The notes: generated from the letters alone by a model not told the origin. A stretch of 64,000 bases of DNA from Moniliophthora roreri (GCA_001466705.2 LATX02000046.1:372001-436000), one strand, 5' to 3'. Positions 10,786 to 22,921 are shown, counted from the first letter of the stretch. Program-made: numbers and translations.

Positions 10786-11940
10786 CTATGCCCATTCCTT
10801 TGGGCTTCTGACAACCTCCATCAGCTTTCCTTCCTCTGTCCCTTCCGCACCCATATCACTCATGTATTCCCACCTCGCAACTTCTGGTAGACTCATCAAA
10901 ATACTCTCAACCCTTGCTCCAGGCGTCATCAACCCAAACTTGGTTCCCCGATCAATCACCAAGTTAAACTCGACATATCGTCCCCTCCTAAGCAACTGCC
11001 AACGCCTCTGGTGTTCCGTATACGGCGTTCGTGCGCGTTTCTCCAAGATGGGGATGTATGATGGCGTGAACCCATCGCCCAGTGAACGAATAAGCTTGAA
11101 CAACCCTTCCTTCGTCCTCGGCTCTTCCAAATTCTTGGAATTCGAAGCCACCAACCGATTATGCGGTTCTTCATTAAGATCATCGAAGAAGATCCCTCCA
11201 ACACCCCTTGTCTCCTTCCTATGAGGCAAGTAAAAGTACTCATCACACCATTTCTTGAATGCGGGGTAGTACGGGTACTCGGGTGTGAACGCGTCTCGTA
11301 GAGTTTTGTGAAAGTGAACGGCATCTTCGTCGTAGAGATATGAGGGTGTAAGATCTGCACCGCCGCCGAACCACCATGCGAGGACCTTTGGTTCCTTTAT
11401 GGTGTCGGCAGAGGAGGAAGTCATCGATGAAGTCTCCGTAGCAGACTCTGTGATCTCGAAATACCTATAGTTCATATGAACCGTAGGTGCATGTGGATTT
11501 CTTGGATGAATGACCAAGCTTATACCCGCCGCGAAGAATGGTAATCCTTTATCTCCCACATCAGGAATCGATGCATGATCACTGCGCATCTGCTTGATTG
11601 CAGGCGGTGGAAGGGTGCCATGGACGATGGATATGTTGACACCGGCTTTCTCGAGAATCGTCTCAGGGGTAGAGGCGGTAGAGGATGATTCGGAAGGAGG
11701 GGGAACAGCAAAGACACAACTCTGCCCTTCACCGCCTTCAGGTCTGATCCAAGCATCGCGTTTGAATGGGGGTGCAGAGGGGTCAAGCGCCTCGAGTGAG
11801 GTGACAATGTGATTCTGGAGATGTCGGATGTAAGATTCCACTTGATTACGCATTGGCTGGGAGAGGTCTGGGGTGAACTTTGTGGACATCGTAGAGGTAG
11901 TGATGGTGGTGGGAAGGGAGAACGGATAATGAGAAGTCAA
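10786..11940 (-). CDS. HEM13: coproporphyrinogen III oxidase (active-type copy)
   Basis: The gene is intronless: 384 codons from 11940, or 367 if the downstream MSTKF methionine is used, which is where the second copy starts. The enzyme performs the oxygen-dependent oxidative decarboxylation of coproporphyrinogen III to protoporphyrinogen IX in haem synthesis; the fungal enzyme is cytosolic. Family signatures are all present: WWFGGGADLTP, the HFHK segment, RGVGGIFFDDLN, YVEFNLVIDRGTKFGL, and the C-terminal ESILMSLPEVARWEY. The Asp-Arg pair in DRGTKFGL, needed for catalysis in this family, is intact. Ser/Thr-rich insertions lie after the FAVPPPSESS region and before KEPKVLAWW. The absence of introns is unusual for this window and is shared with the paralogue at 19922. 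Confidence 0.95.
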   Translation of the reverse strand: MTSHYPFSLPTTITTSTMSTKFTPDLSQPMRNQVESYIRHLQNHIVTSLEALDPSAPPFKRDAWIRPEGGEGQSCVFAVPPPSESSSTASTPETILEKAGVNISIVHGTLPPPAIKQMRSDHASIPDVGDKGLPFFAAGISLVIHPRNPHAPTVHMNYRYFEITESATETSSMTSSSADTIKEPKVLAWWFGGGADLTPSYLYDEDAVHFHKTLRDAFTPEYPYYPAFKKWCDEYFYLPHRKETRGVGGIFFDDLNEEPHNRLVASNSKNLEEPRTKEGLFKLIRSLGDGFTPSYIPILEKRARTPYTEHQRRWQLLRRGRYVEFNLVIDRGTKFGLMTPGARVESILMSLPEVARWEYMSDMGAEGTEEGKLMEVVRSPKEWA

Positions 11941-12405
11941 AATTGCCGGTGAGAGATATTAAATTAGATCGGATAGCCTGGTTCCGCCTGGCTCAACGTT
12001 CTACATCGTTCGAGGACCCGGTTCTGCAGTATATTTACGAGCTAGAACGGTATAAAGCAGTGTATGTAAAACCTTGCGTAGATCAAAACGCTAATATCAC
12101 TGTTATTCACCCGACGGACATGGGTAATGGCAAGTAGAAAGTGATTCTCATCGCAATACAGCGTGTTAACGCAGAACTCGTAAAGTATTTAATGTACATA
12201 CACCAGGTGCCCAATAAGATAAGAGGACAAAAGGTCAAAAAAGACCAACAAGTGCACACTTAAGCATGAGCACTACATACAGTCACAGTTAATGAACGAA
12301 TAAATCATGATAAATGTAAAAAAGCGTTCGCGAAAAGTGTAGCAGGATAAGCATAAGTAGAACGAAATTCAACAGGTGACGATGAATCTCTAAACCAGTT
12401 AAAAC
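11941..12405. other. intergenic between HEM13 copy 1 (5' side) and the long-tailed membrane protein (3' side)
   Basis: No coding frame of substance. It should hold the HEM13 promoter, transcribed leftward, and the 3' untranslated end of the gene to its right. No clear TATA or CCAAT element is evident. Confidence 0.4.
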
Positions 12406-15122
12406 TCAATACCTCCTTACATACACACTCTCCTTCTCCACCCCAAACAACGATACGTCTGAATCCCTCAACGGTCCACTCTCCAAACTCCCCTGTATCG
12501 CTTCCACCTGCGAAACCAACTTGCTATCCCTCGGAGGAATAACAATCGGCTCGATATATATACTCCCCCTCGTATGAACAATCGGATTCTGCGTAGGCTC
12601 CGGAGTATACCTCTTTGGTGCCTTGCCAACACTCTTGATTCGGGTCAAGGATGGTTTACTACGATGTCCTCGAGCGGCGAGAACGACTTGACCTCTGTAT
12701 TCATCACCGTCATCAGAGCCACCTTGTGTAGGGTTTTTGAGCCAGGAAATATCGATCGTCTCCATACTCTTTCCGGGATAATGTCCATGCCTAGAGTCCC
12801 AACTGTGATCAACGACACCAGATTCCTGTTGGGGAGAAGACATCATCAAGGACCGAGTGTTCACATTCAACGGTGCCTCGACCTCGGGTATCTCCTCCGA
12901 CGGAGTGATACTAACCACCCTTCCAGTTCCATCTGCGGGTGCCATCAACGACCCATCGCGAGATCTAGAGACAGACACGGGGTACCGATATCGAGATGAC
13001 GTCTCAGTGACAGAATCATCATACTTGAATGGGTTGTCGGTCGTGGTAGTAGGTGTAGTGAACGTATAACCCGACGTCGAGGAAGGAGCCATTCCTGTCC
13101 CTGTCCCTGTCCTTGGACTGGCGAATCTACTCCCATCATCAGAGATGATAGCGAAATCAGGCGACTTTGTATTCCGCTTGTCTTGCTCCTGCTCCTCGTC
13201 CGCATCATCAAAAGGATCAATAGGCCGGGGAATGTAAAGAGGGACCGGCTTCCTTCTAATCGAGCTACTCGCAGATAAGGCCGACCTCTGAGAAGGCGAA
13301 CGAGTTGCTGTGGCGGCGGATCTTTGAGAATTTGACCTCTCAGCAGCAGCACCACCACTAGCACCTCTCGAGACTTTCGTGGGGAACGGCGGTTTAATAA
13401 CCCTAGGCGGAAGACCAGGGAACTGTCTCGCCAGTTCACTGACGACACTATGACTCAATGACGGAGCCTGACTATACGAGCTGATCTCTGAGGGTCCTCT
13501 TACATGCCCATGCCCAGAATCAGACGAATTAAGAAACGCATTCCGAATCGTCATCGAAGGCACCCTCCCGGCCGTCCCAACACTAGGCATCGTAGCAGAC
13601 CGCTTCAACGCAGCCGCTGGCTCAGGTTCTTGCGTATGCGTAAAAGTCGTCGTTCCCGTCGTATACGTCGAATTGGCATAAAACGACGACCTTCTCGGAG
13701 CAGGACGAGTCCACTCTGACGCCGGCCTAGACTTTATACTCTCCACAATCAAAGCTGGACTAGGCATATCCAACGCCGAAAACCGCATTTCCAATGTTGG
13801 TGCTTGTCCAGAGTGTTCGTCGAAATGGACTGTAACGCGTTGTTGACGTGCTCGTGCTTGTTGTTTGATTGCAGCAAAGTATTCCATTCCATCGCGGTTC
13901 CCTGCGGTGCCTGTATATGGGCGTTTTTCTTGATTGGCATGGAAAGACGTTGCAGCAGGTGAAAGCTGTCGAAAGGTACTAAAACGGGGGTTAGAGATGA
14001 ATGGACGTAGAGAACGTCTATTGGGGTATTTGGCTTTGTTAGCGCTGGACATCTCGCTTTGAAGAACGCGAAAGTCTTCTGAAAAGTCCACGCTGACAAT
14101 CATATTATATGTCAGTCAGTCAACGAATAACATGATAGATGGACATGTACATACCCTTTGATCGACCCAATAACCAAACACGCACGACCTAGAAACCTAA
14201 GAATCCTCCTAACCAGCGCAGTCCCAAACCCAGCCTCTGCGAACCCAACAACTGATTCGATAGCACCAAGTTTAATACCCGCATTAATCCATCCCATGCC
14301 ATTGAACAATACGACTTCATCCGAGGAAGACGTCTCGATACGCCTCGAGTTTATGAATGCTTTTGCAAGGCGAAAAAAGGCGAAACAGAAATTGACGGCT
14401 TGGTAGGCTGTTAAGAGGGCAATGGCGAGACTGCTGAGAAAGGTCCATGTGAAGCGGCTTTGGGTGTTGGCAAAGCTGATGAAGAGAACGCCTTTGCCAT
14501 TGGTTACTTTAGAGTATTGAGTTGAATTGAATCAAGAGACAAATGATGGATCTACGCACAATGTTGGATCCCGATAAATGATGCTATTTCATTGGTTATC
14601 AGGATAATCGGAATGAAAACAATGAGAAGCCCTTTGCCAATCCTCTGGAATTTACGGGGAACCACGTTGAGGGTTTCAGCACAGGTGAAGAAGAAGAGAA
14701 AGAGTGTGTAGAGGAGGAGAGGCACGAATGAGGCGGCGCCTGTGCGGTGCGGAGATGAGTAGGCTTGACACGAAAGCAGATGGATGAATGGCGTACCCAA
14801 TGTAAGATCGATGATTCGAAAGGCATTGAAGTTATTCCGCACAGCGGGTAAGACGTGTGAAAGCGTATCAAGAAGTGCAAGTGCAAAGTAAGCCCATCCC
14901 TCTGCCGCGAGTAGTAGATTTCTCCTGTAGGTGGCAAATTAGGGTCATTTGTCGAGTGTACAAGTAGCATGAAACGCACCGGGCTGAACCTCGAATCTTG
15001 TGTATCAACCATGTAGAGAAAATGATCTCCAAACCAGTCGGAATCAAGATGCCAATGTATTCGTTCCTGCTGAGGCTCAAACAACGCAAGTTGGAAGCTG
15101 AAGACAGACAAAGGGATCCCAT
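12406..15122 (-). CDS. multi-pass membrane protein with long Ser-rich cytoplasmic tail
   Basis: Four exons join in phase: 15122 to about 14982, then about 14926-14574, then about 14520-14157, then 14101 to 12406. The N-terminal third has several hydrophobic helices, seen in segments such as IGILIPTGLEIIFSTWLI, NLLLAAEGWAYFALALLD, PLLLYTLFLFFFTCAETL and GLLIVFIPIILITNEIASF. The last exon adds about 560 residues that are Ser/Thr/Pro/Arg-rich and low in complexity, with clusters such as SGGAAAERSNSQRSA, and is likely cytosolic and phosphorylated. I recognise no domain. Topology resembles basidiomycete-specific 6-7TM proteins. The start is the first Met giving an open frame with correct phase; an upstream exon cannot be excluded. 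Confidence 0.7.
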
Positions 15123-15738
15123 TTAATGCGATGAGAGCACGGATAGCGAACTGGGCATCTCAAAAGGCCAGACTAGCTGGTTGGCTGACTGGGCGCACTT
15201 CTTTAAGGAGTGAACTGGAAAAAAGGAATGGAAGCAGACTAGCTGCTATGAAAGACCTGCGTAAACGAGAACGGGAAAAAGGGAGAAAAAGGGATGGTGA
15301 GAACTAAGATGGGAACTGTACGGAATGGGTATCAATTCTCTTACCGGTGACCGTATAGCAACCATTGCTACCCATTTTCGACATATCATCAGCTAAGTTT
15401 TTGATCATTGGGCGGTCTAAGATTAGTCCAGAGGATTCCCTTGGTACTGTTGACTTGGTCTAGCCACCAGGGGAATCAAGTGCTTCGGATGAATGGACGG
15501 CAGACGATCAGTAAGATGGTCCTGATGTCGACGTGCTGGTTCGGGATTTGCAGGTAGCAGGAATGATATCAGATGTATAGGTGCAGCTTGCTCTGGATTG
15601 GAACGTCATCAGTTCAGGAAGAAACGAGAGTAATAGAAGAGACTGTATACCGTTATGATGGTGGCGGTGGTGAGCATCTGGGGCAAGGTTTCATACACGA
15701 GATCACGCAACCTCCTCGCGTCGTAAGCGCGTAGTCTC

Positions 15739-16510
15739 TTAGCTGAAGCGCTGGGCAGCAAGAAGATTAGTGGTTATAGGAGTAGCTTTTATACTACACG
15801 AGGAAAAGACACCGCGATCCATTACTACACATTCTGTATTCAGTACACAGAAAAGCTCCTCATTCCTCCACCGTACACTATACCAAATCGTTGGATCATC
15901 ATCCTGGCCACCGGGAATATGAACATGAACATACAACGCCACAGGAGCAAGTCATGGATAGAGTATTTTGAGACCCAAAGCCACTCCCCTGTCAAGTATC
16001 AATCAGTTCATCGTCGTTACCACCTCAATTCCTTCACTAGGAGGCCTCGACCATTTCCGTTTTGACGAGCGGATTTATTGCGGAGCCAACAGGTCGAGCT
16101 TATGAGTGATTCCTCGGGTGTAGTATCTGGAGCCTGTAACCGCAAGTAGGTAATGATAGTGGCACGCCAACTACTGACAGGAGAGCCTGTTGCGCTACGG
16201 GAGATGTATATCATCGTGAGTGAGGTCATATTCTCAATGGATGAGAGCAGATACTAGAATGGCTGTTTGAATGATCGTACACTGCCGACGCATAATCTCC
16301 TTGGAGTTGAGAGGCCACGGCCGAGACGGTGTGGCGATGATATTAGATCTAGAGAGAGATGATATATCCATTGAGCCCAAGGCGGACTTTAGAGTGTGAA
16401 AAAGTTGGGGTGTGGGCGGGCATCTTACGAGACTTTGAGGCTACAGGTATCGCATCCGATGAGCTCTGCAGTTTCAGTATCCAGCTCCAGAATGAAAGCT
16501 GAAATAGCAC
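15739..16510 (-). CDS. unresolved multi-exon gene or gene relic
   Basis: Coding-like pieces occur on the minus strand but I could not build a full model. A start near 16509 gives MVWSAISAFILELDTETAEL, followed by GCDTCSLKV and a good donor (gtaaga). A possible second exon follows the ctctctctag acceptor and reads ATPSRPWPLNSKEIMRRQC. A late piece (15942-15739) includes ALYVHVHIPGGQDDDPTIWY. No family is recognisable. The rest of 15123-16630 shows nothing that I can support. Confidence 0.3.
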
Positions 16511-16672
16511 TCCACACCATAATCCTTTTGCCTGCGATTTAATGCCCCCAGCATCAAGTTCTGCAAGACGCGGCAAGGTCTACACAGCCACGGGTAAGCA
16601 CATCATGCGCAGAGTTGCAGGACGGTCTGGATGTGTACATTAATCGACGATAACCACAAATTTCAATCTCGC

Positions 16673-18134
16673 CTACATACTCATCGCCCCCAACCTCCCC
16701 GTAACCGCACTAACAGCTCCCACCTCCCAAATCACCAAGTTGCCATCCACACCCGATGTACTCACCCTCTCCACATTCCCATTCCCACCATACTCGTACG
16801 CTCTAACACTCGTAATCGTATTCTGGTGTATCGTCAATAATTTAGTATCTTTCGTCGGGTCATTACCCCCTCCTCCACCCCCAAGACCCCGACTATCAGC
16901 TGCTTGAAAAGCTGCGAATGCACCTGAGCGAGCTGCTAATCCACCTCGTTTAGGTACCCCGCCACCACCGCCGGTAGCGTCATCGAGGGTCCCAGTTTCT
17001 TGCCACCCAGATTGAGAACCGTTGAATACAAAAGGTTGACAATCATGGCCTGCAGCGACAATCGAGTCTTCTGCTGTCCAGAGAAGAGTTACGAGTGGGA
17101 GAGAGGGCATGCGGATGTTGTGAATGACGTTGGATTCAGGGTAAACGATGTTGAGAGAGCTGTCATGACCTGGAGGCGGGGGGATCTGGGTATGTAACGA
17201 CTATGGTAGTGTTTCGTGTACTCACTAGCAAAGGCCAAAACATCTCCTGATGGCGAGAAAGCGACGCCATGTACCCAACCAGCTGCTGGGCTGCGGTATT
17301 CACCACAAACGGTGTTAAAGGGTAATTTGGATCCCCAGACAGATGCTGCAGGTCTGCCATCACCAAGTTAAAACCAAAAATTGCGAGAAGTTGAATACGT
17401 TGCGTACTTGGAATCAACCTCCTTGATATAGGCTGAAAACACTCGGGCGTACGAATCGGCCGTTCCAGCAGCCAAGAGGACATTGTTGGGGTGCCAATCA
17501 ACAGACAAGACGGTAGATCTGATGGGTTTTTTCAATAGTTTGGAGACCCACCAGTTGTTTTCGGGGTCAAAAGAACAGATGGCTATGGCTCTGCACAAAA
17601 CAAAACATGAGGATATGTGACACAATACTGGGGACGAGACGCACCGAGCACCACTAGCAACAGCAAACTTGTCCTCCTTGGGGCTCCACCTAACATGCGT
17701 AGCAGCCCTATTGATACGCAATAACACAAGCGTAGGCTTCCAAACGATCTTTCCGGTATCTGGATCGGGGGTTTGTGCCCATACGTAGGCGTTTCTGTCT
17801 TGAGAAGCTGTGACGATTTGGTTCGAGTTGGGAGCCCAATCGATAGATGTGATGACTTTGTCGTGCTGCACAAAGGTTAGTGTCAGTGTTGGGTGGGTAA
17901 CTGTGATTGGAAAGATACACGTACCTCCGCAAGCGTTTCGCTAGTAACCCATCCAGACCCACCGCGAGTGAGGATTTGAGCTTCGTTCGAGTTTAAACTG
18001 ACTGCGACGGCTGAGACCGGGATCGGGTGAGCGTATGATTGGATCATTTCATGTAAAGACTTACCAGAGCGATCTGCATTGAACGCATGGGCAGTTACGG
18101 GAGTTTGAGCAATGTTGTACACTTCAGGAGCCAT
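16673..18134 (-). CDS. ARC40: Arp2/3 complex subunit 1 (WD40, p41-Arc)
   Basis: Five exons join in phase: 18134-17925, 17865-17645, 17590-17408, 17353-17226 and 17169-16673, giving 412 residues. The protein is the WD40 beta-propeller subunit of the Arp2/3 actin-nucleating complex. Diagnostic stretches are [83 protein letters not shown] and the last blade [10 protein letters not shown]. It is longer than yeast or human homologues (about 370-385 residues), mainly because of a Gly-rich loop ([11 protein letters not shown] ... LGGGGGG) before the final blade. This is a housekeeping cytoskeletal gene for endocytic and tip-growth actin patches. Confidence 0.95.
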
Positions 18135-18539
18135 AATCGATAGTAGGACCAGCAGTCGACTACTACGCAAGAGATCGAGGTTGTTACACAGCCACACCGC
18201 AGTTTCCTCATTCCTACTACTAGTTACCTCTACTAGAATCCTACATGCTGCAAAGGAAAACTTTCTGTTGGTCAAAACACTGCGTGCACGGTGCATCGCA
18301 ACTTGTTCTGTAGTCTTGGAGGACCTCAAAATGAAGGCGAAAAGATCTCAGTGCCAGTCCGGCTGGAATGTCGCGTTAGGGTCTGCCAGCAAAGAACTGG
18401 TTCCTCGTTCTGCTTGTATACGTGCCCGCCATGTGGCCACTCATTCTGGTGCGTGTGGCTCCTTGTTATGCTGGGAGACTGACAAACAGCCTGCCGAAAG
18501 CATCCCTTTTATCAGAGAAGGCGCTATGTCCATATGCAT

Positions 18540-19396
18540 GTTTCCACCATATATCCGGTGGGCAGTTCAACGGTGCGGGGCACGATAATAATTGCAACTA
18601 CGTAGTCCGCCGACTGACTCTCGTGTAGGCATCTGCAGGGCTGGTGGTGATTCTGAATCTCAAAACTCCCCAAGCTCAATCGCTCGACATTGGCGCAAGT
18701 CATACGCTATCCATCCCCTCGCCTTCCGGAGGCCTTCCTTGCCAGGTGTATCCATCACCCTTTATCAGAAAACTCATAATGTGGGTCTAACAACTACCTG
18801 GTTTCCGGTTCCTTCTTCCGAAGAGATCAAGGTCGGGGCACCCAGTGTCTGTGCATTGCCTAGGGACTTGCAACGAACGTCCCCGAGTTTCGGGAACCAA
18901 TCGTGCAGATAATTAAGAACAATTCCGCTATTCTAGAGGCCATGCTCAGAGAGCAGCTCCAGGAGTTCATGTGGACCCTTGTAGCTCCCTGGATCAGTTG
19001 TACAGTCACTTGTGCCTCGTCGTCATTGATGGTCTAGACGAGTGCGAAGGGGCCCGGGAACGGCAACGCATCCTCTCTCCTTTGGAGACCGTTCTTCCGA
19101 AGCGAATCCGTCTGCGATTACTCATATGCAGCAGACAAGAGCCGCATACTCGTAAAGCGCTCGACGTCGATGGGTTTCGCCCATATCTGCGTCGCGTCGC
19201 CCTGAACGCAAAGTTTGATACATGGCCTGACATCACAATTTCTCTCGTTAGCGAGTCCAACCACATCCGCACAAATAACCGTAATCAGCACTATGAATCC
19301 ACGGCCAGTGCCTGTAGGGATGAGAACTTAAACGTTCCTGGTGACCGAGAATTCGGAACTCAGAGTCATGGCATTCTACAAGTTACATTTGCTTAG
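18540..19396 (+). pseudogene. NACHT-type NLR pseudogene 2
   Basis: The leader motif reappears as FHHISGGQFNGAGHD (about 18540-18600), close in sequence to NLR relic 1. After a stretch of out-of-frame sequence comes IVQIIKNNSAILEAMLREQL. Then, in another frame, comes CSSLDQLYSHLCLVVIDGLD, which runs on through DECEGARERQR and contains the Walker B motif; RLLICSRQEPH follows. The Walker A loop is absent, apparently deleted, and several frame changes exist. This copy keeps normal CpG content, unlike relic 1. It lies just upstream of the second HEM13 copy. The gap between ARC40 and this relic (18135-18539) holds no supported gene. Confidence 0.7.
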
Positions 19397-19921
19397 GGGA
19401 CTGGAGCCTAAGGATCCATTCACCGACCGTAATGGGAGCAGTTTTCCTGGATCAGCGGACGAGCGTATTGTAGGAGACTCGTAGCTTGAGGTGAAGTTTA
19501 CATGATGTATTAAAGAAGCTATGTTGATAAAAGCAGCTTGCAGGTTTCGGAATATAGAAAGGTTGGAGCCGGGAAGGGATTCATGCGAGAAAAGCTCTGG
19601 CTATGATATCGCCCTGACGTTGGAAACGTTGACCAAGAACTTTCTTGTGTCCTTCAGGAAGATGCGATACGTGTAGTTCCATCTGAGGTGCGTCGGACCC
19701 CGGAATCGGGTCGGAAATCCACACTCGAATACCATATTGGCAGTGTACGCAAGGCTTTATACACTGCTTCACACCGTTCTGACTCATAGCAGATGCTGCC
19801 TCGCCGGGATGTAGAGCGTTGAGCCGAACGGAACAAGCTATCCGATTTCCTATATCTTCACTGGCAATCTGATTCCCTCGTTATTCGTTCTCTTCGCATC
19901 ACCACCTCTACCACTTGCACC
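19397..19921. other. spacer between NLR relic 2 and HEM13 copy 2
   Basis: No supported gene; only short frames. The stretch just before 19922 should contain the promoter of the second HEM13 copy, if that copy is transcribed. Confidence 0.35.
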
Positions 19922-20989
19922 ATGTCTACGAAATTCATCCCAGACCCCTCCCAGCCAATGCGTAAACAGATGGAATCTTACGTCCGACATCTCCAGAATC
20001 ACATTGTCACCTCACTCGAGGCGCTCGACCCTTCTGCACCCCCATTCAAACGGGATGTTTGGGTCAGACCTGAAGGTGGTGAAGGGCAGAGTTGTGTTTT
20101 CGCTTCTCCTCCTGAACCTTCCTCTACCGCCTCTACCCCGGAGACAATTCTCGAGAAAGCCGGTGTCAACATATCAATCATCCATGGTATCCTGCCATCA
20201 TCTACAGTCAAGCAGATGCGTTCCAATCATGCATCTATTCCTGACTTAGGGGATAAAGGATTACCGTTTTTCGTAGCGGGAATTACCTCGGTTATCTATC
20301 CAAGAAATCCACACGCGCCTACGGTTCATATGAACTATAGGTATTTCGAGATCACAGAGGGGGAGAGTACGGGAAACGGAGAGAACAAAGTCCTGGCATG
20401 GTGGTTCGGTGGAAGTGCAGAACTTAGTCCTTCATATCTCTACGACGAAGATGCCGTCCACTTCCACAAAACTCTACATGACGCATTCACACCCGAGTAT
20501 TCGTACTATCCCGCGTTCAAGGATTGGTGCGATGAATACTTTTACCTGCCGCATAGGAAGGAGGCAAGGGGTATTGGAGGGATTTTTTTCAATAACCTTA
20601 ACGAACGACCACATAGTCGTCTGGCGGCTTCGAATTCCAACGGTTTGGGAGAGCCGAGGACGAAGGAAGGGTTGTTCGAGCTTATTCGTTCACTGGGCGA
20701 TGGGTTCACGCCATCGTACATTCCCATCCTGAAGAAACGCGCACGAATGCCGTATACGGAATACCAGAGGCGTTGGCAGTTGCTTAGGAGAGGACGATAC
20801 GTCGAGTTCAGTTTGGTTTGTGGTCAGGGAATCAAGTTTGGGTTGATGGTACCAGGGGTGAGGGTTGAGAGTATTCTGATGAGTTTACCAGAAGTTGCGA
20901 GGTGGGAATATATGAGTGATATGGGTGCGGAAGGGACAGAGGAAGGAAAGTTGATGAAGGTTGTTAGAAGTCCTAAGAAATGGGTTTAG
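19922..20989 (+). CDS. HEM13 paralogue lacking catalytic residues (probable pseudoenzyme)
   Basis: An intronless frame of 355 codons starts at the same MSTKF methionine that exists internally in copy 1. Alignment by eye is collinear from end to end, with roughly four of five residues identical. At the most conserved family sites it differs: GGGADLTP becomes GGSAELSP, IFFDDLN becomes IFFNNLN, and IDRGTKFGL becomes CGQGIKFGL, so the Asp-Arg pair needed for oxidative decarboxylation is gone. Other core motifs such as SLPEVARWEY are kept and no stop or frameshift is present. It may therefore be a recently inactivated duplicate, or a non-catalytic subunit or regulator, since the enzyme normally forms homodimers. 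Confidence 0.85.
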   Translation: MSTKFIPDPSQPMRKQMESYVRHLQNHIVTSLEALDPSAPPFKRDVWVRPEGGEGQSCVFASPPEPSSTASTPETILEKAGVNISIIHGILPSSTVKQMRSNHASIPDLGDKGLPFFVAGITSVIYPRNPHAPTVHMNYRYFEITEGESTGNGENKVLAWWFGGSAELSPSYLYDEDAVHFHKTLHDAFTPEYSYYPAFKDWCDEYFYLPHRKEARGIGGIFFNNLNERPHSRLAASNSNGLGEPRTKEGLFELIRSLGDGFTPSYIPILKKRARMPYTEYQRRWQLLRRGRYVEFSLVCGQGIKFGLMVPGVRVESILMSLPEVARWEYMSDMGAEGTEEGKLMKVVRSPKKWV

Positions 20990-21557
20990 CAAGGCGTGTA
21001 GAGATGGAAGGCTCGAATGAATGGTGTACAATATATAAGATGTAAAACGAAAATGCAACTCAATATATAAATAATTTCTACAGGTTTAGAACAAGTGCAG
21101 ACTGCAGCCCCAACGCGAAGGAATGCAGAGTAATGCTTAAGGTAGTCTGTTCTCTATGCAGGCTATTCCAGATTTGGCAACTTGCCAGCGTCCTCAAGGA
21201 TCTGTGAAACCATCTTTGCGTGCGGCGTGGGGTGTTAAGCGAGTTCCGCCAACCGATGCTCCAGGGTCTACGCCTGGAACATGTAGATTTGTATCAACTA
21301 GACTTTGAGGTATATCTCTTCTTGCACTTTGCGTATATGATGTCCCCATTCGAGATATTACACCACATCGATTGTTACACCTGATAACGAGAAACAAATA
21401 GCACTCGTAAAAGGATAACTGATGTTAGCGTAATTTGAAGCACCGGCAGCAATGGTTGAAGGCGCCCCGCGGGCAAATTTCCGATATGGGACCGGTAAGA
21501 TCAAGCCCAGCGGCTAGATAATCGATCGCGAATTTTTTTTTTCTGCAACGTTCTGCG
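20990..21557. other. intergenic between HEM13 paralogue and ADE1
   Basis: No supported gene. A T-rich run (about 21532-21542) lies just before the ADE1 start codon, typical of fungal core promoters. Confidence 0.4.
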
Positions 21558-22650
21558 ATGGCGTTGGTTGACACACACTTGCCAGATCTCACTCTTGTGT
21601 CAAAGGGCAAAGTCAGAAACATCTACTCTACCTCATCTGCAGACCATCTTCTTCTCTTCGTCGCGACCGACAGAATATCCGCTTACGATGTCATCTTGAA
21701 AAACGTACATACCCTTCTCGACCCTTGTAGAAAAAAGCTTCATGACCTGGAATATATAGGGCATCCCTGACAAAGGAAAGCTTCTCACTCAGATCTCGTT
21801 GTTCTGGTTCAAGAAACTAGGAAACATCATCCCGAATCACTTTGTCACCGTGGACATCGATGAAATGCCAGAGGAAGTCAGAAAGCACAAGGATCAATTG
21901 AAAGATCGGACGATGTTGGTTCGGAAAGCAAAGGTTGTTCAGATCGAGGCGATTGTGAGGGGATATTTGACTGGTAAGTTCACACCTGGCTTTTCGTTGA
22001 ATAATTCTGATTTTCGATCCTGTAGGATCTGCTTGGTCCGAGTACAAAAAGACAGGAACAATTCACGGTATCCCTCTTCCATCGAACATGGTTGAATCAC
22101 AGAAGCTACCTGAACCTCTGTTCACGCCATCCACAAAAGCAGAGCAAGGTGCTCATGATGAAAACATTTCACCCGAACAAGGTGACTTACCATGCAGTTG
22201 CTATTGGCTGCCTTCTGAACGACTGATGTCCTAGCCGCAAGACTTCTCGGCCAAAATCTGTACGACCAAGTCTCGCAAGCATCTCTAAAGCTCTACTCGG
22301 AGGCAGCTTCATACGCGCATTCAAGAGGACTTATCCTCGCCGATACCAAGTTCGAGTTCGGTCTCATCCCTTCGACATCGAAACCTGGAGAGGAAGAACT
22401 CATCCTTGTCGACGAGGTACTCACACCCGACTCTTCTCGATACTGGCCTTTGGAAGGGTACGAACCAGGGAAAACCCAGCCGAGCTTCGACAAGCAGTAC
22501 CTACGCGATTGGCTTGTCTCAGCTGGGTTCAGAAAAGGCCTAGAGAGTGGAAGACAAGGTGAGGAAGGTCAAGGATGGCTTATCGACGAAAATGTCGTTC
22601 AGGGGACCAAGAGGCGATATGAGGAGGCCGTCAAGATGCTTATGGGGTAA
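21558..22650 (+). CDS. ADE1: SAICAR synthetase (phosphoribosylaminoimidazole-succinocarboxamide synthase)
   Basis: Four exons (21558-21704, 21760-21973, 22026-22181, 22235-22650) give 310 residues, close to the 306 of yeast Ade1. The enzyme joins CAIR and aspartate with ATP to make SAICAR in purine synthesis. Recognisable family segments are [10 protein letters not shown] (nucleotide-binding start), [59 protein letters not shown] and [16 protein letters not shown]. All introns are 52-61 nt and in phase. Nothing looks defective. Confidence 0.96.
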
Positions 22651-22921
22651 ATTTAATATTGTCCTACATCATTTGTTTCTTACTTGCTGCCTGGCTACTC
22701 AGCGTAGATAGTTAAATATGATGAATATGCATGCTATAAAATGCAACAGAAGTACTATGATATTGCTAATAATATGTATTTGCTTGTCGCCAGTGCATGA
22801 CTGTCCAGAGACTACTTGCTTCCCAGTTTGATACGCTTCAGAGCTCGTAATTGCATAGGTGCTGTTCGTCTTTTCCTATCGGTATCTGGCATCTCTTCGT
22901 CACCCTGACTGGAAACCGAAG

